DNA of 64,000 bases from PALSA-1004 sp947474275 (lineage in GTDB: Bacteria > Pseudomonadota > Gammaproteobacteria > Burkholderiales > SG8-41), in NCBI GenBank assembly GCA_947474275.1, contig CANJHY010000001.1, positions 1 through 64,000 on the forward strand, given 5' to 3'. Every line of letters starts with the position of its first letter. The stretch's first letter is position 1. Under the pieces are notes generated by a model that searched no databases, was not told where the DNA came from, and was given only the letters and a program-made list of their open reading frames with translations. Positions 41,972 through 51,147 of this stretch are shown piece by piece. Made by a program: the position numbers and the translations under genes.

Positions 41972-43219
41972 ATGACAATCAAAAAGATCGGCAAGTACGA
42001 AATCATCCGCGAACTCGGCAAAGGCGCCACCAGCGTCGTCTACGAGGCGCTCGGCGACAAGGAGCACGGCCGCCGCTACCGCAAGCTGTTCGTGACCGAG
42101 GCCTCGCTTGCCGGCAAGCTGTCGCACCCGCATATCGTGAGCATTTACGACGCGGTCGCCGATGACGAGGCCAGCTATATCGTAATGGAGTATGTCGACG
42201 GCACGACGCTCGAGCAATACTCGCGCGCCGAACACCTGTTGCCAATCAACAAAGTCATAGAAATCGTGTTCAAGTGCAGCAAGGCGCTCGATTACGCGGC
42301 CAAGCACGGCGTCATCCACCGCGATATCAAGCCGGCTAATATCATGCTGTCGGGAGAGAACGACATCAAGATCACCGATTTCGGTGCCGCCCAGACCACC
42401 GCTACCGAAACGACCCAGATCACCGGCATCGGCTCGCCCGCCTATATGTCGCCCGAACAGGTCAAGGAGCTGCAGCTCAACCACCAATCGGACATCTTTT
42501 CGCTCGGCGTGGTGCTGTTCCAGATGCTCACCGGCAAGCTGCCGTTCCAGGCCAACAACAACTACAGCATGATCTACCAGATCATCAACGCCGAAGCGCC
42601 GGCGCCGAGCACGTTCCGCTCCGATATCCCGCCGCCGCTCGATGCTATCGTCAAGCGCGCGCTGCAGAAAAACACCGCCGACCGCTACCAGACCTGGGAA
42701 GAGATCTCCCACGAACTGGTCGCCGTGTTCGGCAACCTGCAGAAACCCGAGAAAAACATCCCCGACAGCGAAAAGTTCAACGCGCTGCGCAAGCTGATTT
42801 TTTTCAAGAATTTCGCCGATGTCGAATTATGGGAAGTGCTGCGCGTGACGACCTGGAGCAAATATGTGCCGGACCACGTGCTGATCAAGGAAGGCGAGGT
42901 CGGCAAATCGTTTTTCATACTCGCCGCCGGCGAAGTCAAGATCAGCAAGCAGGGCAAATTGCTCAATGTGCTGCGCACCGGCGATTGCTTTGGCGAAATG
43001 GCTTACCTCGGCAAGAAACAGTTTCAGCGCACCGCGAGCGTCACGGCCTCGACCGACATCACCGTGATCGAAATCAAATCGGAATCACTGGCGCAGGCCA
43101 CCGAGATATGCCGCCATAATTTCAACGGCGCCTTTCTCGAGATCCTGGTCGATCGCCTGTCGATGGCGAACACGCGGCTCTCGCAACTGCTCGCGGACAA
43201 AAATATCAGCGTTTTTTAG
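41972..43219 (+). CDS. Ser/Thr kinase-like protein fused to a cyclic-nucleotide-binding domain, beta-3 lysine missing
   Basis: A 415-residue soluble protein. The N-terminal kinase-like domain (about residues 5-250) has GKGATSVV, HRDIKPANIM (from H116), ITDFGAA (D136) and YMSPEQ. Between VVY and the alpha-C segment TEASLAGKL there are only about 17 residues, against about 35 in the kinase at 3631. The V-A-I-K strand with the ATP-binding lysine is absent. The C-terminal domain (about 265-400) is a CRP-type cyclic-nucleotide-binding fold with GEVGKSFFILAAGEV and a phosphate-binding cassette FGEMAYLGKKQFQRTASV that keeps Glu and Arg. This layout recalls eukaryotic PKG in reverse order. It may be a pseudokinase, an unusual active kinase, or the product of an in-frame deletion. 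ATG 41972 has only a weak ribosome site. Confidence 0.82.
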   Translation: MTIKKIGKYEIIRELGKGATSVVYEALGDKEHGRRYRKLFVTEASLAGKLSHPHIVSIYDAVADDEASYIVMEYVDGTTLEQYSRAEHLLPINKVIEIVFKCSKALDYAAKHGVIHRDIKPANIMLSGENDIKITDFGAAQTTATETTQITGIGSPAYMSPEQVKELQLNHQSDIFSLGVVLFQMLTGKLPFQANNNYSMIYQIINAEAPAPSTFRSDIPPPLDAIVKRALQKNTADRYQTWEEISHELVAVFGNLQKPEKNIPDSEKFNALRKLIFFKNFADVELWEVLRVTTWSKYVPDHVLIKEGEVGKSFFILAAGEVKISKQGKLLNVLRTGDCFGEMAYLGKKQFQRTASVTASTDITVIEIKSESLAQATEICRHNFNGAFLEILVDRLSMANTRLSQLLADKNISVF

Positions 43220-43344
43220 CAGTCAGTCTCCGCTGCCTGCCGGCGCGCCGCCGGGCGGCGCAATGCGGCAGGTTCCCGCCTTGCACGAACCGCACGGGCA
43301 CCGTATATTACATTCCAATCAAAATTTGCGAGCCGGGAGCGAGG

Positions 43345-43572
43345 ATGCATTTCGACAAGGAACTCGATGCGCGCGGACTGAATTGTCCGCTGCCGATACT
43401 GCGCACCAAGAAATCACTCAACGACATGACGTCAGGGCAGGTGTTGCGCGTGGTCGCCACGGACCCCGGCGCGGCCAAGGATTTTCAGGCGTTTTCAAAA
43501 CAAACCGGCAACGAGTTGTTGTCGTCGGAGACCGCGAGCAGCGAATTCGTGTTTTTCATGAAAAAGAAATAA
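43345..43572 (+). CDS. tusA: TusA/SirA-family sulfur carrier protein
   Basis: A 75-residue cytoplasmic sulfur-transfer protein. ARGLNCPLPILRTKKSL contains the family C-P-x-P motif with the active Cys near residue 16. The rest (VLRVVATDPGAAKDFQAFSK) matches the small TusA fold. TusA-like carriers hand persulfide sulfur to partners in tRNA thiolation or, in sulfur oxidisers, to the sHdr or rDsr routes. It is followed after 23 bases by a thioredoxin-like gene and then a lipoate-ligase-like gene, and sox genes lie about 7 kb away, favouring a role in sulfur oxidation. Confidence 0.9.
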   Translation: MHFDKELDARGLNCPLPILRTKKSLNDMTSGQVLRVVATDPGAAKDFQAFSKQTGNELLSSETASSEFVFFMKKK

Positions 43573-43595
43573 CCCGCGGTGATGCGTTGAATCGC

Positions 43596-44135
43596 ATGCT
43601 TATCGTTAAGCAAGCATGGGTTGGATTCATCGTTCTGGCGTCGGTATTGCTGCTGGCGCCCGCGCAGGCGCGGACTCCCGACCGCTGGCCGTTTGTCGAA
43701 TACAACGACGCCGTGCGCGTGGCAAAAAAAACGCACAAACCGATGTTCGTCTACTTCGGTTTTCAGGACTGTCCGTACTGCGAAATCGCCAACAAGAACA
43801 CGTTCTCGTTCGATGCATTGCGCAAGCGCTATACCGAGCATTACGTGCTTGCCTATTTTGATATACGCGGCAACCCGGCTGACATTATTACCCTGCCGGA
43901 AGGCGAAAAACTCACGCGCGCCGAAGCCATCAAGCGCTTGCGGTCGAGTCCGGTGCCCGCGTGGATGTTTGTCAGCCCCGAGGGCAAGGAAATACTCATG
44001 CGCCGCGGTTCGCGCACCCCGGTCGAGGCCTTCATGCAGTTCGACCAGTTCGTGATGAGCGGTGCTTATCAGAAGGGATCGCTGGAAAGTTTTCTCGCGC
44101 AACGCGGCCTGCACGAGGCCAAGCCGCCCGAATAG
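43596..44135 (+). CDS. exported thioredoxin-like protein (SoxW/DUF255-type)
   Basis: A 179-residue protein with a signal peptide (VGFIVLASVLLLAPAQA, about residues 9-25) and a thioredoxin fold. FVYFGFQDCPYCEIANKNTF carries the C-x-x-C redox motif near residue 59. It is probably periplasmic and keeps partner cysteines reduced; SoxW-like thioredoxins act on SoxY, but this assignment is inference. It follows tusA by 23 bases. ATG 43596 is chosen because the signal peptide starts there; a longer in-frame extension overlaps tusA. Confidence 0.8.
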   Translation: MLIVKQAWVGFIVLASVLLLAPAQARTPDRWPFVEYNDAVRVAKKTHKPMFVYFGFQDCPYCEIANKNTFSFDALRKRYTEHYVLAYFDIRGNPADIITLPEGEKLTRAEAIKRLRSSPVPAWMFVSPEGKEILMRRGSRTPVEAFMQFDQFVMSGAYQKGSLESFLAQRGLHEAKPPE

Positions 44136-44194
44136 CTGTTTCGTGCGCGGCGCACGCGTTGTGTAGCGGCGGCCGGTTATGACGGGAAAGGCGT

Positions 44195-45271
44195 ATGAGC
44201 GAAATGTGGCGTGTCATGGATACCGGCCTGCGCTCCGCGGCGCAAAACGTCGCGCTCGACCGCGCGCTGCTTGAAGCGCGCCAAGCCGAGGAAATCCCGA
44301 GCACCCTGCGCTTCAGCCGTTTTACTCCCAGCGCGTTGCTTGCCTATCGCCAAAGCGCTGTCCAGGAATTCGACCCCGATTATTGTATTGCCCGCAACAT
44401 AGCGATCCAGCGTCGCATCACCGGCGGCGACGCCGTCTATTGCGATGGCGAGCAGCTAGGCTGGGCACTGTATCTGCACCGCCGCGATATCGGCGCCGGC
44501 GACATGCAGGCGCTTGCGAAACGCATCTGCCATGCGGCGGCAGCGGCGGTCGGCGCGCTCGGCGTCGATGCGCGGTACCGCGCCCGCCACGACATCGAAG
44601 TCGACGGCCGCAGGATAGGCGCCGCCGGCGGCACCTTCGACGGCAATGCGTTGCTCTACCAGGGCATCCTGCAAATCGATCTGGATGCCGCTGACGGGTG
44701 GCGTGTGATGCGCACGCCGCTCGCGGCGCAGTCCGACCCGGCGTTCGCCGCGGCGCGCGAACGCGTCACCGACCTCAAAAGCCTGCTGGGCGCATGTCCC
44801 GAAGTTTCGCTAATCAAGAGCAACCTGATTGCAGCGTTCGAGAGCGAGTTCGAAGCCGAATTCCACGACGGCGACCTGTCGCTGACCGAGCACGCGAGGT
44901 ATCGCAGCGCATTGGCGGAGATCGATACGGCGGACTGGATCAACCTGATGCAGCGGCCGCTGTCCGAGGCTCCGGTCTGCGCGGCATCGCATAAGGTTGC
45001 GGGCGGGGTGCTCAATGCCAGTCTCGTTTATGACCGTCCCTCCCGGATTATCAAGCAGGTCTGGTTCGCGCACGACAGGGCCGTCAGACCGCAGCGCTTG
45101 GTCGTCGATCTCGAAGCCGCGCTGCGCGACACCGCAGTCGCGCGCCTCGAGCACATCGTGCGCGGTTTTTTTGCGGGGCGCGCGGTCGAGATGGCAGCGG
45201 TCACGCCAGGCGACTTTGTTGCGGTGGTGCGGCGCGCGTTGAAGCTGCCGCTGGTCGCGCAAAACCCGTAG
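44195..45271 (+). CDS. lipoate-protein ligase A-like protein (possible sulfur-oxidation-linked Lpl)
   Basis: A 358-residue BPL/LplA-family protein. The lipoate-binding motif RRITGGDAVYCDGEQLGWAL is near residue 70, and the core continues to about 240. A C-terminal accessory domain (about 260-358) is present. At the position of the catalytic lysine of LplA (G-K-K-I-S-G type) this protein has GRRIGAAGG, so Lys appears replaced by Arg. Related ligases sit beside tusA and sHdr genes in sulfur oxidisers, where they lipoylate the special carrier LbpA; no lbpA or shdr gene is visible here. Function is therefore provisional. It lies 59 bases after the thioredoxin-like gene. Confidence 0.7.
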   Translation: MSEMWRVMDTGLRSAAQNVALDRALLEARQAEEIPSTLRFSRFTPSALLAYRQSAVQEFDPDYCIARNIAIQRRITGGDAVYCDGEQLGWALYLHRRDIGAGDMQALAKRICHAAAAAVGALGVDARYRARHDIEVDGRRIGAAGGTFDGNALLYQGILQIDLDAADGWRVMRTPLAAQSDPAFAAARERVTDLKSLLGACPEVSLIKSNLIAAFESEFEAEFHDGDLSLTEHARYRSALAEIDTADWINLMQRPLSEAPVCAASHKVAGGVLNASLVYDRPSRIIKQVWFAHDRAVRPQRLVVDLEAALRDTAVARLEHIVRGFFAGRAVEMAAVTPGDFVAVVRRALKLPLVAQNP

Positions 45272-45317
45272 TCAGGGCGCGCGGCCGGTTGCGTGTTACG
45301 CAGAAAGCCGCGGATCG

Positions 45318-45710
45318 TCAGGCGTGCGCCGCCTCGCCCTGCCACAGCATGTCGTAGCCGAGTTCCGTGCTCTCGGAGCACAGGTTGGCCAGCGCGGAAA
45401 ACTTGGATTTGAACACGCCGTCGGCGTGGGATTTTTCGTGCGCTTCGAACGAGCTCCAGTAGGTGACGATCGCAATGTGCGCGCCGGTGTTTTTGGTTTC
45501 GCACAGTGAGCCTTCGTCCGATACGAAGCCGGAAAATTTAAATACCTGGCCGGCGAGGAAGCCGCCTTTGTCGCCGCCATAAGTTGCCTTGACGGTGCTG
45601 CACATTTCGCCTATTGCCAGTTCCGCCTCGTCGAGACTGACGCCTGGTTTCAACTGAACGGTGTTGAACAGCATCTTGGCCCCGTAGGGCAGAGTGACCG
45701 GATCGAACAT
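45318..45710 (-). CDS. conserved hypothetical protein, possibly a dimeric alpha/beta-barrel
   Basis: A 130-residue soluble protein starting MFDPVTLPYGAKMLFNTVQL at ATG 45710, with GGAG seven to ten bases upstream. The pattern of alternating strands and helices (GVSLDEAELAIGEMCSTVK, IAIVTYWSSFEAHEKSH) resembles small dimeric alpha/beta-barrel (ABM-like) proteins. Three cysteines are present. It converges with the lipoate-ligase-like gene and lies 40 bases after the DUF4126 gene on its own strand. I cannot assign a function. Confidence 0.6.
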   Translation of the reverse strand: MFDPVTLPYGAKMLFNTVQLKPGVSLDEAELAIGEMCSTVKATYGGDKGGFLAGQVFKFSGFVSDEGSLCETKNTGAHIAIVTYWSSFEAHEKSHADGVFKSKFSALANLCSESTELGYDMLWQGEAAHA

Positions 45711-45750
45711 GCGTTTCTCCTTGGCGTAATAAATTGGCTGCGCGGCGGCG

Positions 45751-46350
45751 TCAGCCGGCAGTAGCAAAAATCCGGCGCGTCGCGGCCAGTACGCCGCGCA
45801 CGCCGCGCCACAGTTTCGGCAGCAGCCACGCCGTCAATGCTACCAGCAGGATGAGGATGACGAGCAGCGCCAGCGGGTATTTGAAGACAAACCACACCAT
45901 GCCCGCCGCCAGCGCGTCTTCGGTGAACGAAGCGGCCCAGTTGCTGAACGGCTCGGGCGAAGTATTGATCAGCACGCGGCTGCCGGCCTTGGTGAAATGT
46001 GCGCCCGCGGCAAAGGTGCCGCCCAGCAGTGCGGCGGCGAGCGCGAGGGCCGCGCTGTGGTCTGCCACGGCGGCAGCTGCGAGCAGCGCGCCGCCCGGTA
46101 TGCGCACGAAGGTCTGGAACGCGTCCCAGATGCTGTCGAAACCGGGAATCTTGTCGGCGCCGAATTCGATGGCGAACAAGGTGCCGGCTGCCAGCATGAC
46201 GGCGGGGTGGGTGAGAATTTCGAGGTCGGGCGGCAGCGCGATCACGCCGAAATAGCCCAGCGCGCCGAGAAAAAACAAAACCGCATAGAGCCTGAGCCCG
46301 CTCGCCCAGCCGAGGCCGGCCGCCATTGCTATCGGCGCAACGATGTCCAT
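45751..46350 (-). CDS. DUF4126 membrane protein
   Basis: A 199-residue integral membrane protein of about five to six helices (VAPIAMAAGLGWASGLRLYA; LYAVLFFLGALGYFGVIALP; LALLVILILLVALTAWLLP). The opening G-W-A-S-G-L-R-L-Y motif and the DKIPGFDSIWDAFQTFVRIP block match the DUF4126 family of unknown function. I prefer ATG 46350 over an in-frame start at 46389. It may share a transcript with the small gene at 45318. Confidence 0.78.
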   Translation of the reverse strand: MDIVAPIAMAAGLGWASGLRLYAVLFFLGALGYFGVIALPPDLEILTHPAVMLAAGTLFAIEFGADKIPGFDSIWDAFQTFVRIPGGALLAAAAVADHSAALALAAALLGGTFAAGAHFTKAGSRVLINTSPEPFSNWAASFTEDALAAGMVWFVFKYPLALLVILILLVALTAWLLPKLWRGVRGVLAATRRIFATAG

Positions 46351-46417
46351 ATTGTGCGGCAGTGTAACCGCCGCTATGGCGGGCGGCAATCGGCGTCGCG
46401 GTCGCTACGCCTGTCCT

Positions 46418-47665
46418 TTACGGTTTGCTCACGCCGATGCGCAAGTAAGTCTCGCGGACGTCGGCGCGCAGGCGCGGCAGTTGCCGCCACAGCACGGCCG
46501 CGCCTATCACGCAGCACGCGCCGCCGAAGAACAGAGTATGGCCGGCGCCGATGCGGTGCGCGAGCGCGCCGGCGGCAAAGCTGCCGAGCGGGCCCATGCC
46601 GAGGAAAGCCATGGTGAAAAAGCTCATCACCCTGCCGCGCTTCTCGTCGGCGACTATGGTTTGCAGGATCATGCTGGTGCCCATGCCGACCAGTATGATG
46701 CCGAAGCCCGTCAGCATGATCGCCCCCAGCGACAGCCACAGCAGTGTCGATTCGGCGAACACCATCAGGCTCGCGCCCGCGAGCAGCCCGCCGAACACGA
46801 TATGCTGCGTCAGACCGCGCACGTCCTTGCGGGCAGCGAGGTAAACAAGACCGCTGGAGCCGCCGAAGCCCGCGGCGCCGATCAGGAAGCCCAGCATGCG
46901 CGCATCGCCCTTGAATATTTCCGCGGCGAAGATCGGCATCAGGGCCTGGTACGGTGTCACCATGAAACTGACCAGCGCGACCATGGGCAGCAGTAATTTC
47001 ACCGGCAGCAGGCTGGCAGCGTAGACCACGCCGTCCTTCAGCCCGTGCAGGATGGAAGCGCTGGCAGCCTTGGCGGAGCGTATGTCGATCTGCATCAGCG
47101 CCACGATCACGATGACGGCGATTTTGCTCACTCCGTTGGCGAGAAAACAGAACGCCTCGCTCGACACCGCGATCAGGAGCCCGGCCACGCTGGGGCCTAT
47201 CATGCGGCCGGCATTCTGGATGAAACCATTCATCGCGATGGCAGCCGGCAGGTCCTGTTTCGACGGCACCAGCTCGTAAACGAAAGACTGGCGCACCGGC
47301 GTGTCTGTCGCCATCACGATGCCGAGCAAAACGGCCATGACGAGTATGTGCCAGACCTCGATTAATCCCGAATAGGTGAGCAGCGCCAGCACCAGGGCTT
47401 GCGCCAGTGCCAGCGCCTGGGTCGCGATCAACAGCTTGCGGCGGTCGAAACGGTCCGCCCACAAGCCCCCCAGCGGCGCGAAGAGCAGGATGGGGATCTG
47501 GCTGGCGAACGCGGTGACGCCGAGCAGGAAGGCCGAGCCGGTCATGCGGTAGACCAGCCAGCTCATGGCGACCTGCTGCACCCAGGTGCCCAGCAATGAC
47601 AGCGACTGGCCGCAGAAATAAAGCCGGAAGTTGCGGTAGCGGAATGCGCGCAGCGCGTGGATCAT
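46418..47665 (-). CDS. MFS transporter (EntS/MFS_3-like exporter)
   Basis: A 415-residue inner-membrane transporter with 12 predicted helices. The N-terminal FRYRNFRLYFCGQSLSLLG and the loop GGLWADRFDRRKLLIATQ are typical of the MFS_3/EntS subfamily, as are ATDTPVRQSFVYELVP and NAGRMIGPSVAGLLIA. Members export siderophores or small molecules; the substrate is unknown here. It is on the same strand as valS, starting 46 bases after the valS stop, but probably independent in function. Confidence 0.85.
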   Translation of the reverse strand: MIHALRAFRYRNFRLYFCGQSLSLLGTWVQQVAMSWLVYRMTGSAFLLGVTAFASQIPILLFAPLGGLWADRFDRRKLLIATQALALAQALVLALLTYSGLIEVWHILVMAVLLGIVMATDTPVRQSFVYELVPSKQDLPAAIAMNGFIQNAGRMIGPSVAGLLIAVSSEAFCFLANGVSKIAVIVIVALMQIDIRSAKAASASILHGLKDGVVYAASLLPVKLLLPMVALVSFMVTPYQALMPIFAAEIFKGDARMLGFLIGAAGFGGSSGLVYLAARKDVRGLTQHIVFGGLLAGASLMVFAESTLLWLSLGAIMLTGFGIILVGMGTSMILQTIVADEKRGRVMSFFTMAFLGMGPLGSFAAGALAHRIGAGHTLFFGGACCVIGAAVLWRQLPRLRADVRETYLRIGVSKP

Positions 47666-47711
47666 GGCGCCGCCTGGGGGAGCGGAATATGTATAGAAGC
47701 CGGCGCGCCAG

Positions 47712-50700
47712 TCATCCCAACCGTTCGATCTGGGCGCGCAGTTTGGCCAGCGTCATTTCGAACTCCACGAGACGCTGGCGTTCCTGATCGACCACCGCGG
47801 CAGGCGCCCGCTCGACGAACTTCGAATTGGCGAGCTTCGCCTGCGTTTTTCCGATTTCCCCGGCAATCCGCTCCATTTCCTTGCCGAGCCGCGCGCGTTC
47901 GGCCGCGGGATCGATTTCTATTTTGAGCATTAGCCTGTAGTCGTCGACGATCGAGACCGGCGCGTCGGCCTGCGGCAATTCGTCGACGATGGCGACTTCC
48001 GACAGCCGCGCCAGCGGTATCAGGTACTGCGTGATTGCGCCAAGAATCGCGCGGTCGCCCTGCGCCAGCAAGGGCACTTTTTGCTGCGGGCCGAGGTTCA
48101 TTTCGCTGCGCAGCGTGCGGCACGCATTGGTGAGCTGCTTCAGAAGCGCGATGTGCTGTTCGGCCGCCTCGTCGATGCGGCCGGCGTCCGCCTGCGGGTA
48201 TGGCTGCAGCATGATGCTGGCGCCGGTCTTGCCCGCGAGCGGCGCGACTTTTTGCCACAGTTCTTCGGTGATGAACGGGATGATCGGATGCGCAAGCCGC
48301 AAAGTGGCTTCCAGCACGCGCACAAGGGTGCGCCGGGTCGCGCGCTGCTGCGCTTCGTTGCCGCCGGCGATTTGCGCTTTGGCAAGTTCGACGTACCAGT
48401 CGCAGTACTCTTCCCACACGAATTCGTAAATCGCGCGCGCCGCGTTGTCGAAGCGGTATTCGCCGAAGCCTTTTTCAACCTCCTCTTCGGCGCGCTGCAG
48501 GCGGCTCGCAATCCAGCGATCGGCCATCGAGTATTCGAGGGGCAGCGCTTCGTCCAGCCCCACATCCTTGCCGTCGCAATTCATGAGCACGAAGCGCGTC
48601 GCGTTCCACAGCTTGTTGCAGAAATTGCGGTAGCCGTCGCAGCGGCCGAGATCGAAATTGAGCGTGCGTGCAAAGGTGGCGAGCGACGCGAAAGTGAAGC
48701 GCAGCGCATCGACGCCGAACGCCGGGATGCCGTCGGGATAGTTCTTGCGCAGATATTTCTCGATCTTCGCCTTGTGCTCGGCGCGCAGCAGGCTGACCGT
48801 CGACTTGGCCAGCAGAGCGTCAAGCGTGATGCCATCGATGAGGTCGAGCGGGTCGAGCGTATTGCCTTTCGACTTCGACATCTTCTGGCCTTCGGCGTCG
48901 CGCACCAGGGCATTGATGTAGACGTGCCGGAACGGTACCTGGCCGGTGAAGTGCAGGGTCATCATGATCATGCGCGCGACCCAGAAGAAAATGATGTCGA
49001 AGCCGGTGACCAGCACCGATGACGGCAGGAAAGTCTCGAGGTCTTTGGCGGGTTGACCAACGGAGTCCGGCCAGCCGAGCGAGGTGAACGGCACCAGGGC
49101 GGACGAAAACCAGGTGTCGAGCACGTCGTCGTCGCGCCGCAATGCGCCGGTGTAGCCTCGGGCTGCGGCCTGCGCCCGCGCTTCGTCCTCGCTGCGGGCG
49201 ACGTAGATGTTACCGTCATCGCCATACCACGCCGGGATCTGGTGGCCCCACCACAGCTGGCGCGAAATGCACCAGTCCTGGATGTTTTCCAGCCATTGGT
49301 TATAGGTCGTCGTCCAGTGCTCGGGGAAGAACTTGACGTCACCCCTGGCGACCGCATCGAGGCCGTTTTTGGCGAGCCCGTCCATCTTGACGTACCACTG
49401 GTCGGTCAGCATCGGCTCGACGATGACGCCGGTGCGGCCCGAGCGCGGCACGCGCAGTTTGTAAGGCTTTTCCGCGACCAGCAATTGCTGCGCGGCCAAA
49501 TCCGCCAGCACGCGTTTGCGTGCTTCGAAGCGATCAAGGCCGCGATACTGCGCCGGCGCGTTGTCGTTGATGGTGGCGGTCAGCGTCAGGATATTGATCG
49601 GTTCGAGCCGGTGGCGTTGGCCGATTTGATAATCGTTGAAGTCATGCGCCGGCGTAATCTTGACACAGCCGGTGCCGAACTCGCGATCGACGTAAGTGTC
49701 GGCGATGATTGGTATGGTGCGGCCGGTCAATGGCAGCTGGACTTGCTTGCCGATCAACTCCAGGTAGCGCCAGTCCTCGGGGTGGACGGCCACGGCGACG
49801 TCGCCGAGCAGGGTTTCGGGCCGCGTGGTGGCGACAGTGAGCGCGCCGCTGCCGTCCGCGAGCGGGTATTTGATTTCCCAGATCTTGCCGTCTTCCTCTT
49901 CGCTGTCGACTTCGAGATCGGACACGGCGGTGCCGAGCACCGGGTCCCAGTTGACGAGGCGCTTGCCGCGGTAGATCAGGCCTTCTTCGTGCAGGCGCAC
50001 GAATACTTCGACGACGGCGCGCGACATGCGTTCGTCCATCGTGAAGTAGCCGCTGTTTTGTCCTTCGGTATCGGCGTAGCTCCAGTTGGCGGAGGTGCCG
50101 AGGCGCCGCATCTGGCGCGTGATGGTCGAGCCCGATTCCTGTTTCCATTCCCACACGCGCTTGATGAAGGCGTCGCGGCCGAGGTCATGCCGCGTTTTGC
50201 CCTGCGCTTCAAGCTGGCGCTCGACGACGATCTGGGTTGCGATGCCGGCGTGGTCGGTGCCGACCACCCAGTTGGTGTTATAGCCGCGCATGCGGTGATA
50301 GCGCACGAGGGCATCCATCAGAGTCTGCTGGAACGCGTGTCCCATGTGCAGCGTGCCGGTGACGTTCGGCGGCGGCAGTTGTATGCAGTACGCGGGTTGC
50401 ACGGTGTCGCCGGACTGCGCGAAATAGCCGCGGCTTTCCCATTCGGCATACCAGCGGTCTTCTATCGCGCGGGGCTCAAAGCTCTTGGCCAGTTCCATAG
50501 TTGCGGCGGGGGGCGCGGAAAAATTGCGCATTATACCGGACGCCTGCGGCGCATCCGCGGGGGTTGCAGGTGCGGTCGGCGCCGCGGGTGCGGACGGCGG
50601 GCGATCGGCGAGCTGCAGCTGCTGCAGCTGTTTTTGCAAAGTTTCCTCGATCGAGGCGCGCACCATGGCGTTGATGTTGGTCTTCAATTCATCGCTGATT

Positions 50701-51134
50701 TTGTGCAGGGCCTGATCGAGCGCGCCGGCGACGTCCGGCATGAAGCGGTTTTGCAGTACCGCGGCGATTTGCGTGTCGAGTCCCTGCTTCAGTTTTTGAT
50801 AAATGCCATCCTCGAGGTCCTGCGTCTGCACCGGCAAATTGACGTCGGCGCTCCGCGGTGGCGTTGCTTTTGGCGATTCCAGCGCCGGTGCCGGTGCCGG
50901 TGCAGGCATGCCCACGCTGGCTGCGGGCGGCGTCTGCAGCGGTGGCGCCACGATGTCTGTCAAAGTCGGAATTGCCGCGGTGTCGAGGTTGCCGGCGACG
51001 GCCTCGGTCAGCGTCGGAATGTCGCGCGGGTCGGCCGCCGGCGCGACGGCTGCGCGGTGCCGGTTGAGCAGCGCATCGGCGCGGCCCAGCACGTCATCTG
51101 CCGGGCGCCCGTCGTTGTCGCCCTGATTGCTCAT
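47712..51134 (-). CDS. valS: valyl-tRNA synthetase with a 212-residue N-terminal extension
   Basis: Class I aminoacyl-tRNA synthetase charging tRNA-Val. The conventional enzyme begins at an internal ATG (50498; MELAKSFEPRAIEDRWYAEW) and would be 928 residues, close to E. coli ValS. It shows PPPNVTGTLHMGHAF (HIGH type), the editing and anticodon regions, KMSKSKGN, and a C-terminal coiled coil. Upstream the same frame continues without a stop for 212 codons. That segment is Pro/Ala-rich, has the repeated IPTLTE/IPTLTD motif, a helical part (ISDELKTNINAMVRASIEET) and resembles small proteins (DUF2486-like) that I recall being encoded separately beside valS. No Shine-Dalgarno sequence precedes the internal ATG, favouring a real fusion. 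holC follows upstream on the same strand. Confidence 0.88.
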   Translation of the reverse strand: MSNQGDNDGRPADDVLGRADALLNRHRAAVAPAADPRDIPTLTEAVAGNLDTAAIPTLTDIVAPPLQTPPAASVGMPAPAPAPALESPKATPPRSADVNLPVQTQDLEDGIYQKLKQGLDTQIAAVLQNRFMPDVAGALDQALHKISDELKTNINAMVRASIEETLQKQLQQLQLADRPPSAPAAPTAPATPADAPQASGIMRNFSAPPAATMELAKSFEPRAIEDRWYAEWESRGYFAQSGDTVQPAYCIQLPPPNVTGTLHMGHAFQQTLMDALVRYHRMRGYNTNWVVGTDHAGIATQIVVERQLEAQGKTRHDLGRDAFIKRVWEWKQESGSTITRQMRRLGTSANWSYADTEGQNSGYFTMDERMSRAVVEVFVRLHEEGLIYRGKRLVNWDPVLGTAVSDLEVDSEEEDGKIWEIKYPLADGSGALTVATTRPETLLGDVAVAVHPEDWRYLELIGKQVQLPLTGRTIPIIADTYVDREFGTGCVKITPAHDFNDYQIGQRHRLEPINILTLTATINDNAPAQYRGLDRFEARKRVLADLAAQQLLVAEKPYKLRVPRSGRTGVIVEPMLTDQWYVKMDGLAKNGLDAVARGDVKFFPEHWTTTYNQWLENIQDWCISRQLWWGHQIPAWYGDDGNIYVARSEDEARAQAAARGYTGALRRDDDVLDTWFSSALVPFTSLGWPDSVGQPAKDLETFLPSSVLVTGFDIIFFWVARMIMMTLHFTGQVPFRHVYINALVRDAEGQKMSKSKGNTLDPLDLIDGITLDALLAKSTVSLLRAEHKAKIEKYLRKNYPDGIPAFGVDALRFTFASLATFARTLNFDLGRCDGYRNFCNKLWNATRFVLMNCDGKDVGLDEALPLEYSMADRWIASRLQRAEEEVEKGFGEYRFDNAARAIYEFVWEEYCDWYVELAKAQIAGGNEAQQRATRRTLVRVLEATLRLAHPIIPFITEELWQKVAPLAGKTGASIMLQPYPQADAGRIDEAAEQHIALLKQLTNACRTLRSEMNLGPQQKVPLLAQGDRAILGAITQYLIPLARLSEVAIVDELPQADAPVSIVDDYRLMLKIEIDPAAERARLGKEMERIAGEIGKTQAKLANSKFVERAPAAVVDQERQRLVEFEMTLAKLRAQIERLG

Positions 51135-51147
51135 TGCCGCGCGCGCA

